Assembly (NCBI RefSeq): GCF_002234595.1
Contig: NZ_NMUL01000004.1
Span: 93,312-157,311 of the forward strand
Length of the DNA: 64,000 bases
Source of the DNA: Amycolatopsis vastitatis
GTDB lineage: Bacteria > Actinomycetota > Actinomycetes > Mycobacteriales > Pseudonocardiaceae
Direction: 5' to 3'
Positions 49,848-58,747 of this stretch are shown here, piece after piece. Under the pieces are notes generated by a model, which saw only the letters and a program-made list of their open reading frames with translations, was not told the origin of the DNA and made no database searches. Position numbers and translations under genes: made by a program. Every line of letters begins with the position of its first letter. The first letter of the stretch is position 1.

Positions 49848-51041
49848 GTGGACGAGCCCGAGCTGTTCCGGCAAGGCGGGTTCCGGCTGGCCCAGCGGCT
49901 GTTCGTCGAAGGTGACATCCGGGGTGACGAGCGGCAGGTCGCGCGGCTGCGGGAGTTCGCGCAGGTCCAGGACCGGCTCGCGGACGACGTCGTCGCCTGG
50001 ATGGCGCAGCAGCCGAAGGGGCACGGGCGCCGGCTCTTCGAAGACGCTCTGCAGCACGGCGTCGACGCGCCCGGGCCGCTCAAGGACTTCTTCGATCAGG
50101 TGAACACCAAGCCGTACTGGGTTGATGACGAGCGGCTCGAGCGGGGTGCGCGGGCCATCACCCGGGCCGGCCTGCTGGGGCTCTTCCCGCTCGGCGACAT
50201 GTCGCTGATGGGCGGCTACCTCGCTTCCCGCGCCACGAAAGCGCTGGTCGGGACCGGGGAGATCGAGCACAAGGCCATCCGGCGGCTCGTCGAGACCGCC
50301 GCCTGGTGGATCGACGTCACCACGCCCGGTGCGCTCAAGCACGGGGGGAAGGGGTACGCCTCCGCGCTCCGGATCCGGCTCGTGCACGCCCACGTGCGCG
50401 CCGCGATGAACCGGCGGGACGACTGGGACTACGCGGCCTGGGACCGGCCCGTCAACCAGGTGCAGACCGTCGGCACGCTCCTGCTCTTCTCGCTCGTCTA
50501 CGTCTTCGGCACGCAGCTGCTCGGCCTGCGCTACTCCGCCCGCGAACGGGGCGACATCCTCCACCTCTGGCGCTACATCGGCTGGCTGATGGGCGTCGAC
50601 GACGAGCTGCTGCCCACCGGCGAAGAGGACGCCTGGCGGCTGCTGTGGCTGCTCGCGGCGACGGAGTTCATCCCGGACGACGACTCGAAGCGGCTCGCCA
50701 AGGCGCTGATCGAGGCCAACGCCGCCGTCGGTGAGGGGCGCGGGGCGGTCGGGAAGGTGCTCTCGCACGTGTCCGTCGCCGTGCACTCGTCGATCAGCCG
50801 GCTCGTGCTCGGGAAGACCAATGCCGACTTCCTCGGGCTGCCGAACGATCCGGTCGCGCAGGCCGCGATCGTCGCCGTCGCGGGGGTCAACTTCGCCGCC
50901 GAGACCGTGCGGCGGTTCATTCCCGGTGCCACCGCGCTGCAGGAACGGATCGGCGAGGCCGGGCGCCGCGGGTACGTGAAGCGGCTCGAGAAGATCTTCG
51001 CGCCCGACACCACCTACGCGCAGCACATGCGGGCCGCCTGA
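49848..51041 (+). CDS. Oxygenase MpaB/latex-clearing-protein family (DUF2236)
   Basis: A 397-residue protein of the family that includes rubber oxygenase Lcp and the fungal oxygenase MpaB. Key segments are LMGGYLASRATKALVGTG, ALKHGGKGYASALRIRLVHA with the conserved Arg/His residues, RDDWDYAAWDRPVNQVQTVG and YIGWLMGVDDELLP. Lcp uses a b-type haem; the haem-binding His cannot be fixed without alignment. There is no signal peptide, unlike secreted Lcp, so an intracellular substrate is likely. GGAGGTGA precedes GTG 49848; a start at 49818 is also open. It may share a transcript with dcd, 22 bases downstream. Confidence 0.75.
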   Translation: MDEPELFRQGGFRLAQRLFVEGDIRGDERQVARLREFAQVQDRLADDVVAWMAQQPKGHGRRLFEDALQHGVDAPGPLKDFFDQVNTKPYWVDDERLERGARAITRAGLLGLFPLGDMSLMGGYLASRATKALVGTGEIEHKAIRRLVETAAWWIDVTTPGALKHGGKGYASALRIRLVHAHVRAAMNRRDDWDYAAWDRPVNQVQTVGTLLLFSLVYVFGTQLLGLRYSARERGDILHLWRYIGWLMGVDDELLPTGEEDAWRLLWLLAATEFIPDDDSKRLAKALIEANAAVGEGRGAVGKVLSHVSVAVHSSISRLVLGKTNADFLGLPNDPVAQAAIVAVAGVNFAAETVRRFIPGATALQERIGEAGRRGYVKRLEKIFAPDTTYAQHMRAA

Positions 51042-51063
51042 GCTCACCGGATAGGCTTCGGGC

Positions 51064-51645
51064 GTGCTGCTCAGTGACCGTGACCTCCGCAAAGAGCTCG
51101 ACGCCGGCCGGCTCGGCATCGACCCCTTCGATGCCGGCATGGTCCAGCCGTCCAGCATCGACGTCCGGCTCGACCGGTTCTTCCGCGTCTTCGACAACAG
51201 CAAGTACACCCACATCGACCCGCAGCTGCAGCAGGACGAGCTGACCTCGCTGGTCGAGAAGGAGGGCGACGAGCCCTTCGTGCTGCACCCCGGCGAGTTC
51301 GTGCTCGGCTCGACGTTCGAGCTCGTCGCCCTGGCCGACGACCTGGCCGGCCGCCTCGAGGGCAAGTCGTCGCTCGGGCGCCTCGGGCTGCTCACGCATT
51401 CGACCGCCGGGTTCATCGACCCCGGGTTCTCCGGGCACATCACCCTCGAGCTGTCGAACGTCGCGAACCTGCCGATCACGCTCTGGCCGGGCATGAAGAT
51501 CGGCCAGCTGTGCATCTTCCGGCTCTCCAGCTCGGCCGAGCACCCGTACGGCTCGAGCGAGGCCGGGTCCCGCTACCAGGGGCAGCGCGGCCCGACCCCG
51601 AGCCGGGCGTACAAGAACTTCCACCGCGTCGACACCTGGCGCTAA
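51064..51645 (+). CDS. dcd: dCTP deaminase, probably bifunctional dCTP deaminase/dUTPase
   Basis: A 193-residue trimeric enzyme of pyrimidine deoxynucleotide synthesis that converts dCTP towards dUMP. Landmarks are [60 protein letters not shown] with the catalytic Glu, and [16 protein letters not shown] at the end. The sequence is close to the bifunctional enzyme of M. tuberculosis. The -10 box TAGGCT (51052-51057) ends six bases before GTG 51064, so a leaderless transcript is predicted. The stop overlaps that of the convergent monooxygenase gene. Confidence 0.92.
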   Translation: MLLSDRDLRKELDAGRLGIDPFDAGMVQPSSIDVRLDRFFRVFDNSKYTHIDPQLQQDELTSLVEKEGDEPFVLHPGEFVLGSTFELVALADDLAGRLEGKSSLGRLGLLTHSTAGFIDPGFSGHITLELSNVANLPITLWPGMKIGQLCIFRLSSSAEHPYGSSEAGSRYQGQRGPTPSRAYKNFHRVDTWR

Positions 51646-52835
51646 GCGGCGATCTTCTCGTCCCAGTCGATGCGGTGGTTCCACATGAAGGCGTTCGGGT
51701 CTTCGCCGCCCGTCTTCGAAAACGCCTTCTTGATGAAGAAGTCGCGGATGACCCGCCCGACCGGGCCGATCACCTTGTCGTCGCCGTTGCGCTTGCCGGC
51801 CGCCACGACGGCCTCCACGCGCTCGCGCCGGAGGCTTTCGTACTTCGCCAGCGCGGGCTCGACGCCGGCCACGTCGCGCAGGCATTTGCCCAGCGTGACC
51901 GCGTCCTCGATGGCCATCGAGGCGCCCTGGCCCGCCGCCGGTGACGTCGCGTGGGCGGCGTCGCCGATGATCACCATGCGGCCGCGGTGCCAGACCGGGA
52001 CCGTCGGGAAGTCGTACGTCGGCCAGGCCGGGTAGATCTCGCGGGTCGCGCGGATGACCTCCGTCGCCGGTGTCCGGTCGCGCGCGACCAGGTCCAGCAG
52101 CTCGGCCCGCAGCTTCTCCCCGGCGAGCGTCGCCAGTTCGGACGCGGTCGGCTCGGTCTTGCGGGCCGGGTTCGCGAACCACCAGACGCGGCCGTCCGGG
52201 CTGACGACGTGGCAGAAGAACACGCGCTTGCCGAACACCATGTTCAGCACACCCGGCTCGTCGGGCAGGTCGAGGCCTTCGGCGAACCCGCCGGTGTTCA
52301 GCAGCGGGACGTACCGCGGTGACGGCGCGTCCGGGTCGATGATCGTCCGGACCCGGGAGCGGAGGCCGTCGGCGCCGATCAGCAGGTCGCCCTCCGCGTG
52401 CGAACCGTCCGCGAAGTCCGCGCTGACGTGCGTCTTCGTCTGGCTCGCGCTGGTCAGGCGCTTGCCGTATTCGACGCGGATGCCGCGTCGCACTGCTTCG
52501 TCGCGCAACGCGACGTAGAGGTCGGAGCGCAGCACGGTCTGGCTCACCGTGCCGTCCGGGAGGGTGCCGCCGAGGGGGAATTCGGCGAGCCGGGTGCCGT
52601 TGCCGAGCCCGATCGACATCCGCGGCGAGTCGAAGCCGACGCTACGGACCACGTCCTTGAGGCCCAGCTGGCTCAGCCCGTCCAGGCCGTTGATCGCCAG
52701 CGTCAGGAACGCGCCGACGCCCTCGGAGCTGCGGTCGTAAGCCTCGAAGACCACTGGCTCGTGTCCGGCTTCGTGCAGGGCGATGGCCGTGATCGTGCCC
52801 GCGATGCCGCCCCCGATGATCAGTGCCCGTGTCAT
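51642..52835 (-). CDS. FAD-dependent monooxygenase (aromatic hydroxylase type)
   Basis: A 397-residue class A flavoprotein. The ADP-binding motif is [20 protein letters not shown] (residues 4-23). The DG motif is [14 protein letters not shown], and the GD motif is [26 protein letters not shown] lies nine bases before ATG 52835. It is divergent from a MarR regulator with an operator-like palindrome in the gap, so it is probably an inducible gene for modifying an aromatic or antibiotic-like compound. Similar proteins hydroxylate tetracyclines or salicylate-type substrates; no specific assignment is justified. Confidence 0.86.
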   Translation of the reverse strand: MTRALIIGGGIAGTITAIALHEAGHEPVVFEAYDRSSEGVGAFLTLAINGLDGLSQLGLKDVVRSVGFDSPRMSIGLGNGTRLAEFPLGGTLPDGTVSQTVLRSDLYVALRDEAVRRGIRVEYGKRLTSASQTKTHVSADFADGSHAEGDLLIGADGLRSRVRTIIDPDAPSPRYVPLLNTGGFAEGLDLPDEPGVLNMVFGKRVFFCHVVSPDGRVWWFANPARKTEPTASELATLAGEKLRAELLDLVARDRTPATEVIRATREIYPAWPTYDFPTVPVWHRGRMVIIGDAAHATSPAAGQGASMAIEDAVTLGKCLRDVAGVEPALAKYESLRRERVEAVVAAGKRNGDDKVIGPVGRVIRDFFIKKAFSKTGGEDPNAFMWNHRIDWDEKIAA

Positions 52836-52866
52836 GTCGTTCGACCCCTCGAAAGTCTTAGAAAGT

Positions 52867-52884
52867 AATTCGTTCTGTCGAACT
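52867..52884. promoter_or_regulatory. Imperfect palindrome at the MarR/monooxygenase divergent promoter
   Basis: AATTCG-TTCTGT-CGAACT has six-base arms that match at five positions. It lies between the divergent start codons (52835 and 52909), next to the MarR -10 box TAGGCT (52896-52901). MarR proteins usually bind such sites in their own divergent promoters. Confidence 0.5.
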
Positions 52885-52908
52885 AAAGAGTGGGCTAGGC
52901 TGGTCGCC

Positions 52909-53379
52909 GTGTCAAGCGAGCGCACGAAACTCGTCGAAGAAGTCCTGCTCAGGTCGCGGGAGCTGTCGACGGAGACGGTCATGTTCCACACCGCGATCTC
53001 CGAGACCCGGGGCCTGTCGGCGGTGGAGAGCAAGGTCCTGGACTACGTCGCGCGGTTCGGGCCGCAGACGCCGAAGGAACTCGCGCGGCACTCCGGGCTC
53101 GCGCCCGCGTCGGTGACGGCGATGATCGACCGGCTGGAGAGCAAGGGCATCGTCAACCGCGAACCGCACCCGGACGACCGGCGCAAGATCCTCATCTCCC
53201 TGGATTCCCACGCCATCGCGAGCGGGGTGCACCTGTGGGACCACCTCGTCAAGCGCATGTACGAGCTCTGCGACCGCTACACCGACGGCGAACTGCGCAC
53301 GATCATCGGGTTCGTCGAGGCGGCCGCCGCCCTCACCCACGAATCGACGGCGAAGCTGACCGGTTCCACGAACGAGTGA
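52909..53379 (+). CDS. MarR-family regulator
   Basis: A 156-residue MarR protein. The winged helix covers residues 40-105 (LSAVESKVLDYVARFGPQTP, KELARHSGLAPASVTAMIDR, LESKGIVNREPHPDDRRKIL); the wing arginines DDRRK are present. The GTG at 52909 follows the -10 box TAGGCT by seven bases and has no ribosome site, so it is predicted to be leaderless. A longer open frame from 52783 runs through the operator and is not used. It should repress itself and the divergent monooxygenase. Confidence 0.86.
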   Translation: MSSERTKLVEEVLLRSRELSTETVMFHTAISETRGLSAVESKVLDYVARFGPQTPKELARHSGLAPASVTAMIDRLESKGIVNREPHPDDRRKILISLDSHAIASGVHLWDHLVKRMYELCDRYTDGELRTIIGFVEAAAALTHESTAKLTGSTNE

Positions 53380-53448
53380 GTTTGAAGGCGCGAGACCGGC
53401 TCTCGTGTCACGCTCCCAAGGTCGTCTCGGCCCCGGAGGTGGCGAGGA

Positions 53449-56400
53449 GTGCCGTTGCCCGAAAGACCGCTTCGCCCGATTCTCGTTCTGGCATTGGTCT
53501 TCCTGGCCTCGGCTTTTGTGCCGGCGGCGGGCGCGGCCGCCGCCGGGTCCTTCAAGGTCGGCTACGACGCCGTGGTCTACGGCGACTTCCTCTACGCGGG
53601 CAACGGCGTCCTGCGCTGCCCGGTCGCCGCGGACGGCGCGCCGACCGCCGGGCCGGTCGCCACCCCGGCGGCGTGCGCGAACACCGCGGACCGCAAAGAC
53701 ACCATGGCGAACGACGACTTCTTCATGCAGTGGGCCGACATCGACGCCGACGCCGGCACCTTCGACTCGGCCGGCGCGTCGGTCAGCGTCCCGCCCGGCG
53801 CGAAGATCGTCTTCGCCCGCTTGAACTGGGCGGGCAACACGACGACCTGCGATTCCGGCAAGACCGTCCCCGTGGCCCTTCCGCCCGGAACGCCGGCCAC
53901 GCAGCAGGTCCGGCTTTCCGTGGGCAGCGCGAAACCCGTCGACCTGGCGCCCGAGGGGTATGCCGAAGACGCCGGTTACTACTCGGCCCACGCCGACGTG
54001 ACCGGCCAGTTCGCGAGCGCCTCGACCGGGACCGCGCTCGACCTGACGCTCGGCAACGTCTGGACCCCCAAGGGTTTCGGCTGCGTCGGCGGCTGGTCGG
54101 TCGCGCTCGTCTACGCCTACCCGGAGCGCAACGCGGATTACGCGCCGGACAAGCGCAAAGTGGTCGTCTACGACGGGCACGTCCGGCAGACCGCCGGCGC
54201 CCCGGCCACCGAAACGGCGATCACCGGCTTCCGCGCCGCGGCCGCCGACGCGCACCTCGGCGTCACCGCGTACGACGGCGACTGGGGTGCGTCCGGCGAC
54301 CAGTTCCTGGTCGACGGCTCGCCGGCGGCCGAGCCCTCGACCGGCGGCACGTCGAACTTCTTCGTCGCGAACGCCGACAACGCCGCCGCTCCCGGTGTGA
54401 AGAACAACTTCAGCGTCGACGCCAAGGCGTTCAACATCGACAGCATCGCCGCCGGCGCGACGAGCACCAGGCTCGGCTTCGTGACCAGCGGTGACGCCTA
54501 CCTCGCGCAGAACCTCGCGTTCTCGGTGCCGGTGCCCGACCTCCGGATCGCCGTGCGCGCGGACCAGCCGAAGACGCACGCCGGTGAGCCGGTCGCGTTC
54601 ACCGTCGTCGTGACCAACCCGGGCAGCGTCCCGGCGTCCGATGTGCGGGTCGCCGCCGAGATCGTCCCGGACTGCGCGAAGCCGCTCGGCACGCTCGACC
54701 CGGGCCGGACGGTCAGCTACACCTGCACCGGAACCGCGCCGGCCGATGACTTCACGAACACCGTGAAGGCGACCGGCACGAGCGCACTCGGCGACGCCCT
54801 CGACGGCGTGGCCGCCGCCCGCGTCGACGTCCTGCACCCGGCCCTCGGCCTCACGAAGACGGCCGACCGGCCCGCCTACCGCACCGGCGATACCGCCACC
54901 TTCACGATCACCGCCACGAACACCGGCGACACCGGGCTCAGCGACATCCAGGTGACCGACCCGAAGACGCCGTCGTGCACGCGATCGCCGTCCGAAACCC
55001 TCGCTGCTGGCGAAAGCCGCACGTGGGAGTGCACGGCGAAGGCGCCGATCGCCGACGGCGTCAACACGGCGGCCGCCGCGGGCCGCGACGAGCTCGGCAA
55101 GCAGGTCACGGTCACCGCCGACGCACCCGCGCCGACGATCGCACCCGCCGTCGAGGTCACCACGACCGCGGACCACCCGGTGGTCCACGCCGGCGACACC
55201 GTCACCTGGACGGTCGCCGTGCGCAACACCGGCGACAGCCCGCTCGCGCCGGTCAAGGTCACCGACGACACGACGACGTCGTGCTCGCGCACCTTCGCCG
55301 GCCTGGCCGCGGGCGCGACGCAGACCTACACGTGCACGGCGAACCCGTCCCGGACCACGACGTCCCAGGTCACCGCCACCGGCACCGACCTGAGCGGCCG
55401 GCCCGTGACCGCCACCGCGACGGCCACCGTCACGGTGATCACCCCGGCACTGACCCTCACGAAGGACGCCGCCCCCGCCGTCGCGCGCGCCGGCGATCCG
55501 ATCACCTTCACGATCACCGTCGCCAACGCCGGCGACGCGCCGCTGACCGAAGTCGCCGTCACCGACGACCACACTCCGGCCTGCGCCAAGGCGATCGGCG
55601 CGCTGCCTCCACAAGGCAAGCAGGCGCAGGGCAGGCAGACGTACACGTGCACCGCGCCCGCACCGGCCGACGACTTCGCCACCACGGCCACCGCGACCGG
55701 CAAGGACCAGCTCGGCCGCACGGTCAAGGTCACCGACGACGCCGTGGTCGACGTCATCCACCCCGCCGTCGCGCTGGCCGTCCGGGCCGCACCCGCCCAG
55801 GTCCGCGAAGGCGACACGGTGACCTGGACGATCACCGCCGCCAACACCGGCGACGTGCCGCTCACCGGCGTCACGGTCGCGGACGACCAGGTCGCCGCGT
55901 GCGCGAAGCCGCTCGGCACGCTCCAGCCGCAGTCGGAGCAGGCCTACACCTGCACGACCGTCGCGCGCGCCACCGGCTTCACGAACAAGCCGGCGGTGAC
56001 CGGCACCGACCCGACCGGCCGCCCGGTCGAGGCGGCCGCCGAAGCCGCGTTCGCCGTGCAGCACCCCGCGGTCGCGATCACCGCGGACGTCGTCGGCGGT
56101 CCGTTCCGCGCGGGCGACGCCGTGCCCTTCCGGATCACCGTGCGCAACACCGGCGACGTGCCGCTGACCGGAATCCGCGTGACGGACACGCAAGCCACAC
56201 GTGTCACGGGCTGCGCCCAGACGATCGACGGCGCGCTCGAGCCCGGAGGCACCCGCGACTTCGGCTGCACCACCACAGCCCCGGCCGACGACTTCACCCG
56301 CACCGTGCGAGTCACCGCCACCGCGCCGGTCGGGCCGGATGTCACCGCCTCCGCAGGCGCCACCGTGGACGTGATCCACCCGGCCGTCGCGATCACCAGG

Positions 56401-57888
56401 ACCGCCGACCCGAAGGTCGTCCGCGCAGGCGACACCGTGACGTCAGCCATCACCGTCGTGAACACCGGTGACAGCGTGCTGCGAGACGTTTCCGTCGCCG
56501 ATCAGCCGGCCCCGGGCTGCACCCGCTCCCTGGGCACGCTCGAACCCCAGGCGAAGCAGACCTACAGCTGCACCGAAGTCGCCGGCGAAGCCGACTTCAC
56601 CGCCACCGCGAAGGTGACCGGTACGGACGCCACGAGCCGTCCGGTGACAGCCACCGCCGAGGTACCGGTCGACGTCATCCACCCGGCGGTCACCATCACG
56701 AACGACGCCACGCCCACGCAGGTCCGGCCCGGCGACGCAGTGACGTTCACCCTCGTCGTCGCGAACACCGGCGATGTCCCACTGACCGACGTGTCCGTTG
56801 TGGACAGTCGCACTCCGGCGTGCGCTCACCTCATCGGCACCCTCCTTCCCGGCGCCCGGCAGCGCCACTCCTGCAAGGTAAACGCCGGCACCGACAATTT
56901 CGTGAGCTCGGCGACCGCGACTGGCACCGATCCGACGAACCGCCAGGTCAGCGCGACCGACGACGCGTCCTACACCGTGCTGCACCCCGGACTCGCGGTC
57001 GTCCAGGAGGTCCACGGCGGACCGTTCCGGCCCGGCGACACCGTGACGTCCACGATCACCGTGACCAACACCGGCGACGGTCCGCTGACCACCGTCGAGG
57101 TCACCGGCGGACCGGCCTGCGCGAAGACCTTCGACAAGCTGGAAGCCGGTGGCGCGCAAAGGATCGGCTGCGCGATGACCGCCCCGGCCGACGACGTCGT
57201 CAGCACCGCCAAGGCCACGGCGACCGCGCCCGTGGGCCCCCCGCTCGAAACCACGGACGCCGACAAGATCGACGTCATTCACCCGGCCGTGCAGCTCACG
57301 GTGGGCGCCCCGCCCAAGACGGTGCGTCCGGGCGACGAAGTCACCTTCACGGTGGTCGTGCGCAACACCGGCGACGTCCCGCTGAACGAGGTGTCCATTA
57401 TGGACGAACAAGCCTGCGCGAAGAAGTTCGACAGCCTGGCGACGGCCGTGGAGAAGACGTACACCTGTACTCGAAAAGCACCGGACGACGACTTCGCGGA
57501 AGCCGCGAAGGTGACCGGAATCGACCCGACCGGTCGCCCGGTGCAATCGGCCGATGACGCGAAAGTCGACGTCATCCACCCCGAGATCGCACTCATGAAG
57601 GACGCGACGCCGTACGAAGTACGCGAAGGCGAGATCGTCACGTTTTCGATCCTGGTGAAGAACACCGGCGATGTGCCGCTCACCGCGCTGTCCGTCGTGG
57701 ACGACCACACGCCGGCGTGCGCGCACACCGGGCCTGACCTGGCCGTGGACGCGGAAACCACCTATACCTGCACGACGATCGCGGGCAAGGAAGGCTTCAC
57801 GGGCAAGGCAACCGTCACCGCGCAGGACCCGAACGGCCGTCCGGTGACCGCGTCCGGCGACGCGACTTTCGTCGTGCGAATCGGCTGA
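53449..57888 (+). CDS. Large secreted repeat protein with DUF11-like domains
   Basis: A 1479-residue exported protein. A signal peptide covers about residues 1-31 (PILVLALVFLASAFVPAAGA). Residues 32-360 form a unique globular domain (GSFKVGYDAVVYGDFLYAGN, FARLNWAGNTTTCDSGK, FGCVGGWSVALVYAYPERN). Residues 362-1479 are eleven DUF11/Ig-like repeats of about 100 residues, each with two cysteines (for example TPACAKAIG and YTCTAPA) that probably form a disulfide. The end is abrupt (FVVRIG), with no LPXTG signal or membrane anchor, so it is either released or held non-covalently. GGAGG stands nine bases before GTG 53449. Its role at the surface is unknown. Confidence 0.82.
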   Translation: MPLPERPLRPILVLALVFLASAFVPAAGAAAAGSFKVGYDAVVYGDFLYAGNGVLRCPVAADGAPTAGPVATPAACANTADRKDTMANDDFFMQWADIDADAGTFDSAGASVSVPPGAKIVFARLNWAGNTTTCDSGKTVPVALPPGTPATQQVRLSVGSAKPVDLAPEGYAEDAGYYSAHADVTGQFASASTGTALDLTLGNVWTPKGFGCVGGWSVALVYAYPERNADYAPDKRKVVVYDGHVRQTAGAPATETAITGFRAAAADAHLGVTAYDGDWGASGDQFLVDGSPAAEPSTGGTSNFFVANADNAAAPGVKNNFSVDAKAFNIDSIAAGATSTRLGFVTSGDAYLAQNLAFSVPVPDLRIAVRADQPKTHAGEPVAFTVVVTNPGSVPASDVRVAAEIVPDCAKPLGTLDPGRTVSYTCTGTAPADDFTNTVKATGTSALGDALDGVAAARVDVLHPALGLTKTADRPAYRTGDTATFTITATNTGDTGLSDIQVTDPKTPSCTRSPSETLAAGESRTWECTAKAPIADGVNTAAAAGRDELGKQVTVTADAPAPTIAPAVEVTTTADHPVVHAGDTVTWTVAVRNTGDSPLAPVKVTDDTTTSCSRTFAGLAAGATQTYTCTANPSRTTTSQVTATGTDLSGRPVTATATATVTVITPALTLTKDAAPAVARAGDPITFTITVANAGDAPLTEVAVTDDHTPACAKAIGALPPQGKQAQGRQTYTCTAPAPADDFATTATATGKDQLGRTVKVTDDAVVDVIHPAVALAVRAAPAQVREGDTVTWTITAANTGDVPLTGVTVADDQVAACAKPLGTLQPQSEQAYTCTTVARATGFTNKPAVTGTDPTGRPVEAAAEAAFAVQHPAVAITADVVGGPFRAGDAVPFRITVRNTGDVPLTGIRVTDTQATRVTGCAQTIDGALEPGGTRDFGCTTTAPADDFTRTVRVTATAPVGPDVTASAGATVDVIHPAVAITRTADPKVVRAGDTVTSAITVVNTGDSVLRDVSVADQPAPGCTRSLGTLEPQAKQTYSCTEVAGEADFTATAKVTGTDATSRPVTATAEVPVDVIHPAVTITNDATPTQVRPGDAVTFTLVVANTGDVPLTDVSVVDSRTPACAHLIGTLLPGARQRHSCKVNAGTDNFVSSATATGTDPTNRQVSATDDASYTVLHPGLAVVQEVHGGPFRPGDTVTSTITVTNTGDGPLTTVEVTGGPACAKTFDKLEAGGAQRIGCAMTAPADDVVSTAKATATAPVGPPLETTDADKIDVIHPAVQLTVGAPPKTVRPGDEVTFTVVVRNTGDVPLNEVSIMDEQACAKKFDSLATAVEKTYTCTRKAPDDDFAEAAKVTGIDPTGRPVQSADDAKVDVIHPEIALMKDATPYEVREGEIVTFSILVKNTGDVPLTALSVVDDHTPACAHTGPDLAVDAETTYTCTTIAGKEGFTGKATVTAQDPNGRPVTASGDATFVVRIG
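54532..57888 (+). repeat. Eleven tandem ~300-bp repeats encoding DUF11-like domains
   Basis: Units begin at 54532, 54832, 55138, 55438, 55756, 56059, 56374, 56677, 56980, 57277 and 57574, with spacings of 297-318 bp. Most open with codons for VIHPAV or a close variant, followed by RAGDTVTFTITVxNTGD-type sequence. Units 5 and 8 carry GGPFR in place of the usual PxxVRxGD lead, so they are a related pair. Recombination between units could change copy number. Confidence 0.82.
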
Positions 57889-58017
57889 ACGGAGTAACGC
57901 GCAAGCGGCCGATTGCCGCGAAATTCGTACCTGTCACCGAAAAACGCGGGCCCGAAAATGTGACCAGTGCGTTCGCAGGGTTCTCGCCTTAATCGTTCCG
58001 TGATACGTTCCTGCGCC

Positions 58018-58746
58018 GTGTCCCCCATTGGTGAACGTGCTCGCGTGGTGATGGTGTCACTCAGTGTGCTGCTCGGCGTTTTTTCCGCCGCGGCCGGCAC
58101 CTGGATGGCCACCGCGGAAGGAAACACCGCCGAGCTCGGCGCCGCGGCCCTGGTGCTGCCGAACGCCCCCGCCGGGGCCGGTGGCACCAGCGGCACCGAC
58201 CTCTCCGGCGGTCAGGTCCAGACCACTACCGGCAAGCCTCCCGCCGTGCCGACGACCTCGGCCCCGGCCCCGACGACCTCCAGCGCGGCGCCGGCCCCGA
58301 CCGAGACCTCCGAGGCCCCGCGGCCGACGACGTCCGAAGCTCCGCCGCCGACCACCAAGGCCGCGGCGCGCGTCGCACCCTCGGTCACCGCCCAGGTCAT
58401 CGCGCGGGTCAACGACGAACGGGCGAAGGCCGGCTGTGCGCCGCTGGCCGAGGAACCGCACCTCACGAAGGCCGCGCAGGACTACAGCGACCAGATGTCG
58501 GCCGGGAACTTCTTTTCCCACACCAGCCCCGACGGCACCACGTTCGACCAGCGCATCAAGAGCGCCGGCTACTCGAAGCCGGGCGCGGAGAACATCGCGA
58601 AGGGGCAGACGTCCGCGGAGCAGGTCATGGACGCGTGGATGAACTCCGAGGGCCACCGCGCGAACATCCTCAACTGCTCGCTGACCAAGCTCGGCGTCGG
58701 CCTCACGACGGCGGGCTGGTACTGGGTCCAGGACTTCGGCTACTGA
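58018..58746 (+). CDS. Secreted CAP-domain (SCP/PR-1) protein
   Basis: A 242-residue protein with an N-terminal signal or anchor helix (VVMVSLSVLLGVFSAAAGTWM) and a Pro/Thr/Ser-rich linker of about 70 residues. The CAP domain (VNDERAKAGCAPLAEEPHLT, FFSHTSPDGTTFDQRI, GAENIAKGQTSAEQVMDAWM, NSEGHRANILNCSL) is complete, including its paired His and Glu residues. Two cysteines can pair. GTG 58018 follows TACGTT (58004-58009) by eight bases, so a leaderless start is likely; GTG 57967 is the alternative. Bacterial CAP proteins are extracellular with poorly known functions. Together with the preceding gene it forms a pair of exported proteins. Confidence 0.82.
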   Translation: MSPIGERARVVMVSLSVLLGVFSAAAGTWMATAEGNTAELGAAALVLPNAPAGAGGTSGTDLSGGQVQTTTGKPPAVPTTSAPAPTTSSAAPAPTETSEAPRPTTSEAPPPTTKAAARVAPSVTAQVIARVNDERAKAGCAPLAEEPHLTKAAQDYSDQMSAGNFFSHTSPDGTTFDQRIKSAGYSKPGAENIAKGQTSAEQVMDAWMNSEGHRANILNCSLTKLGVGLTTAGWYWVQDFGY

Positions 58747-58747
58747 G

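Noticed and set aside
52912..56379. A reverse open frame of about 1155 codons opposite the MarR and DUF11 genes.
   Set aside because: It mirrors the repeats of the real forward gene and has no domain of its own.
54532..57888. The regularly spaced repeats were considered as a CRISPR-like or satellite array.
   Set aside because: The units are about 300 bp, in frame and diverged as protein domains, with no spacer structure.
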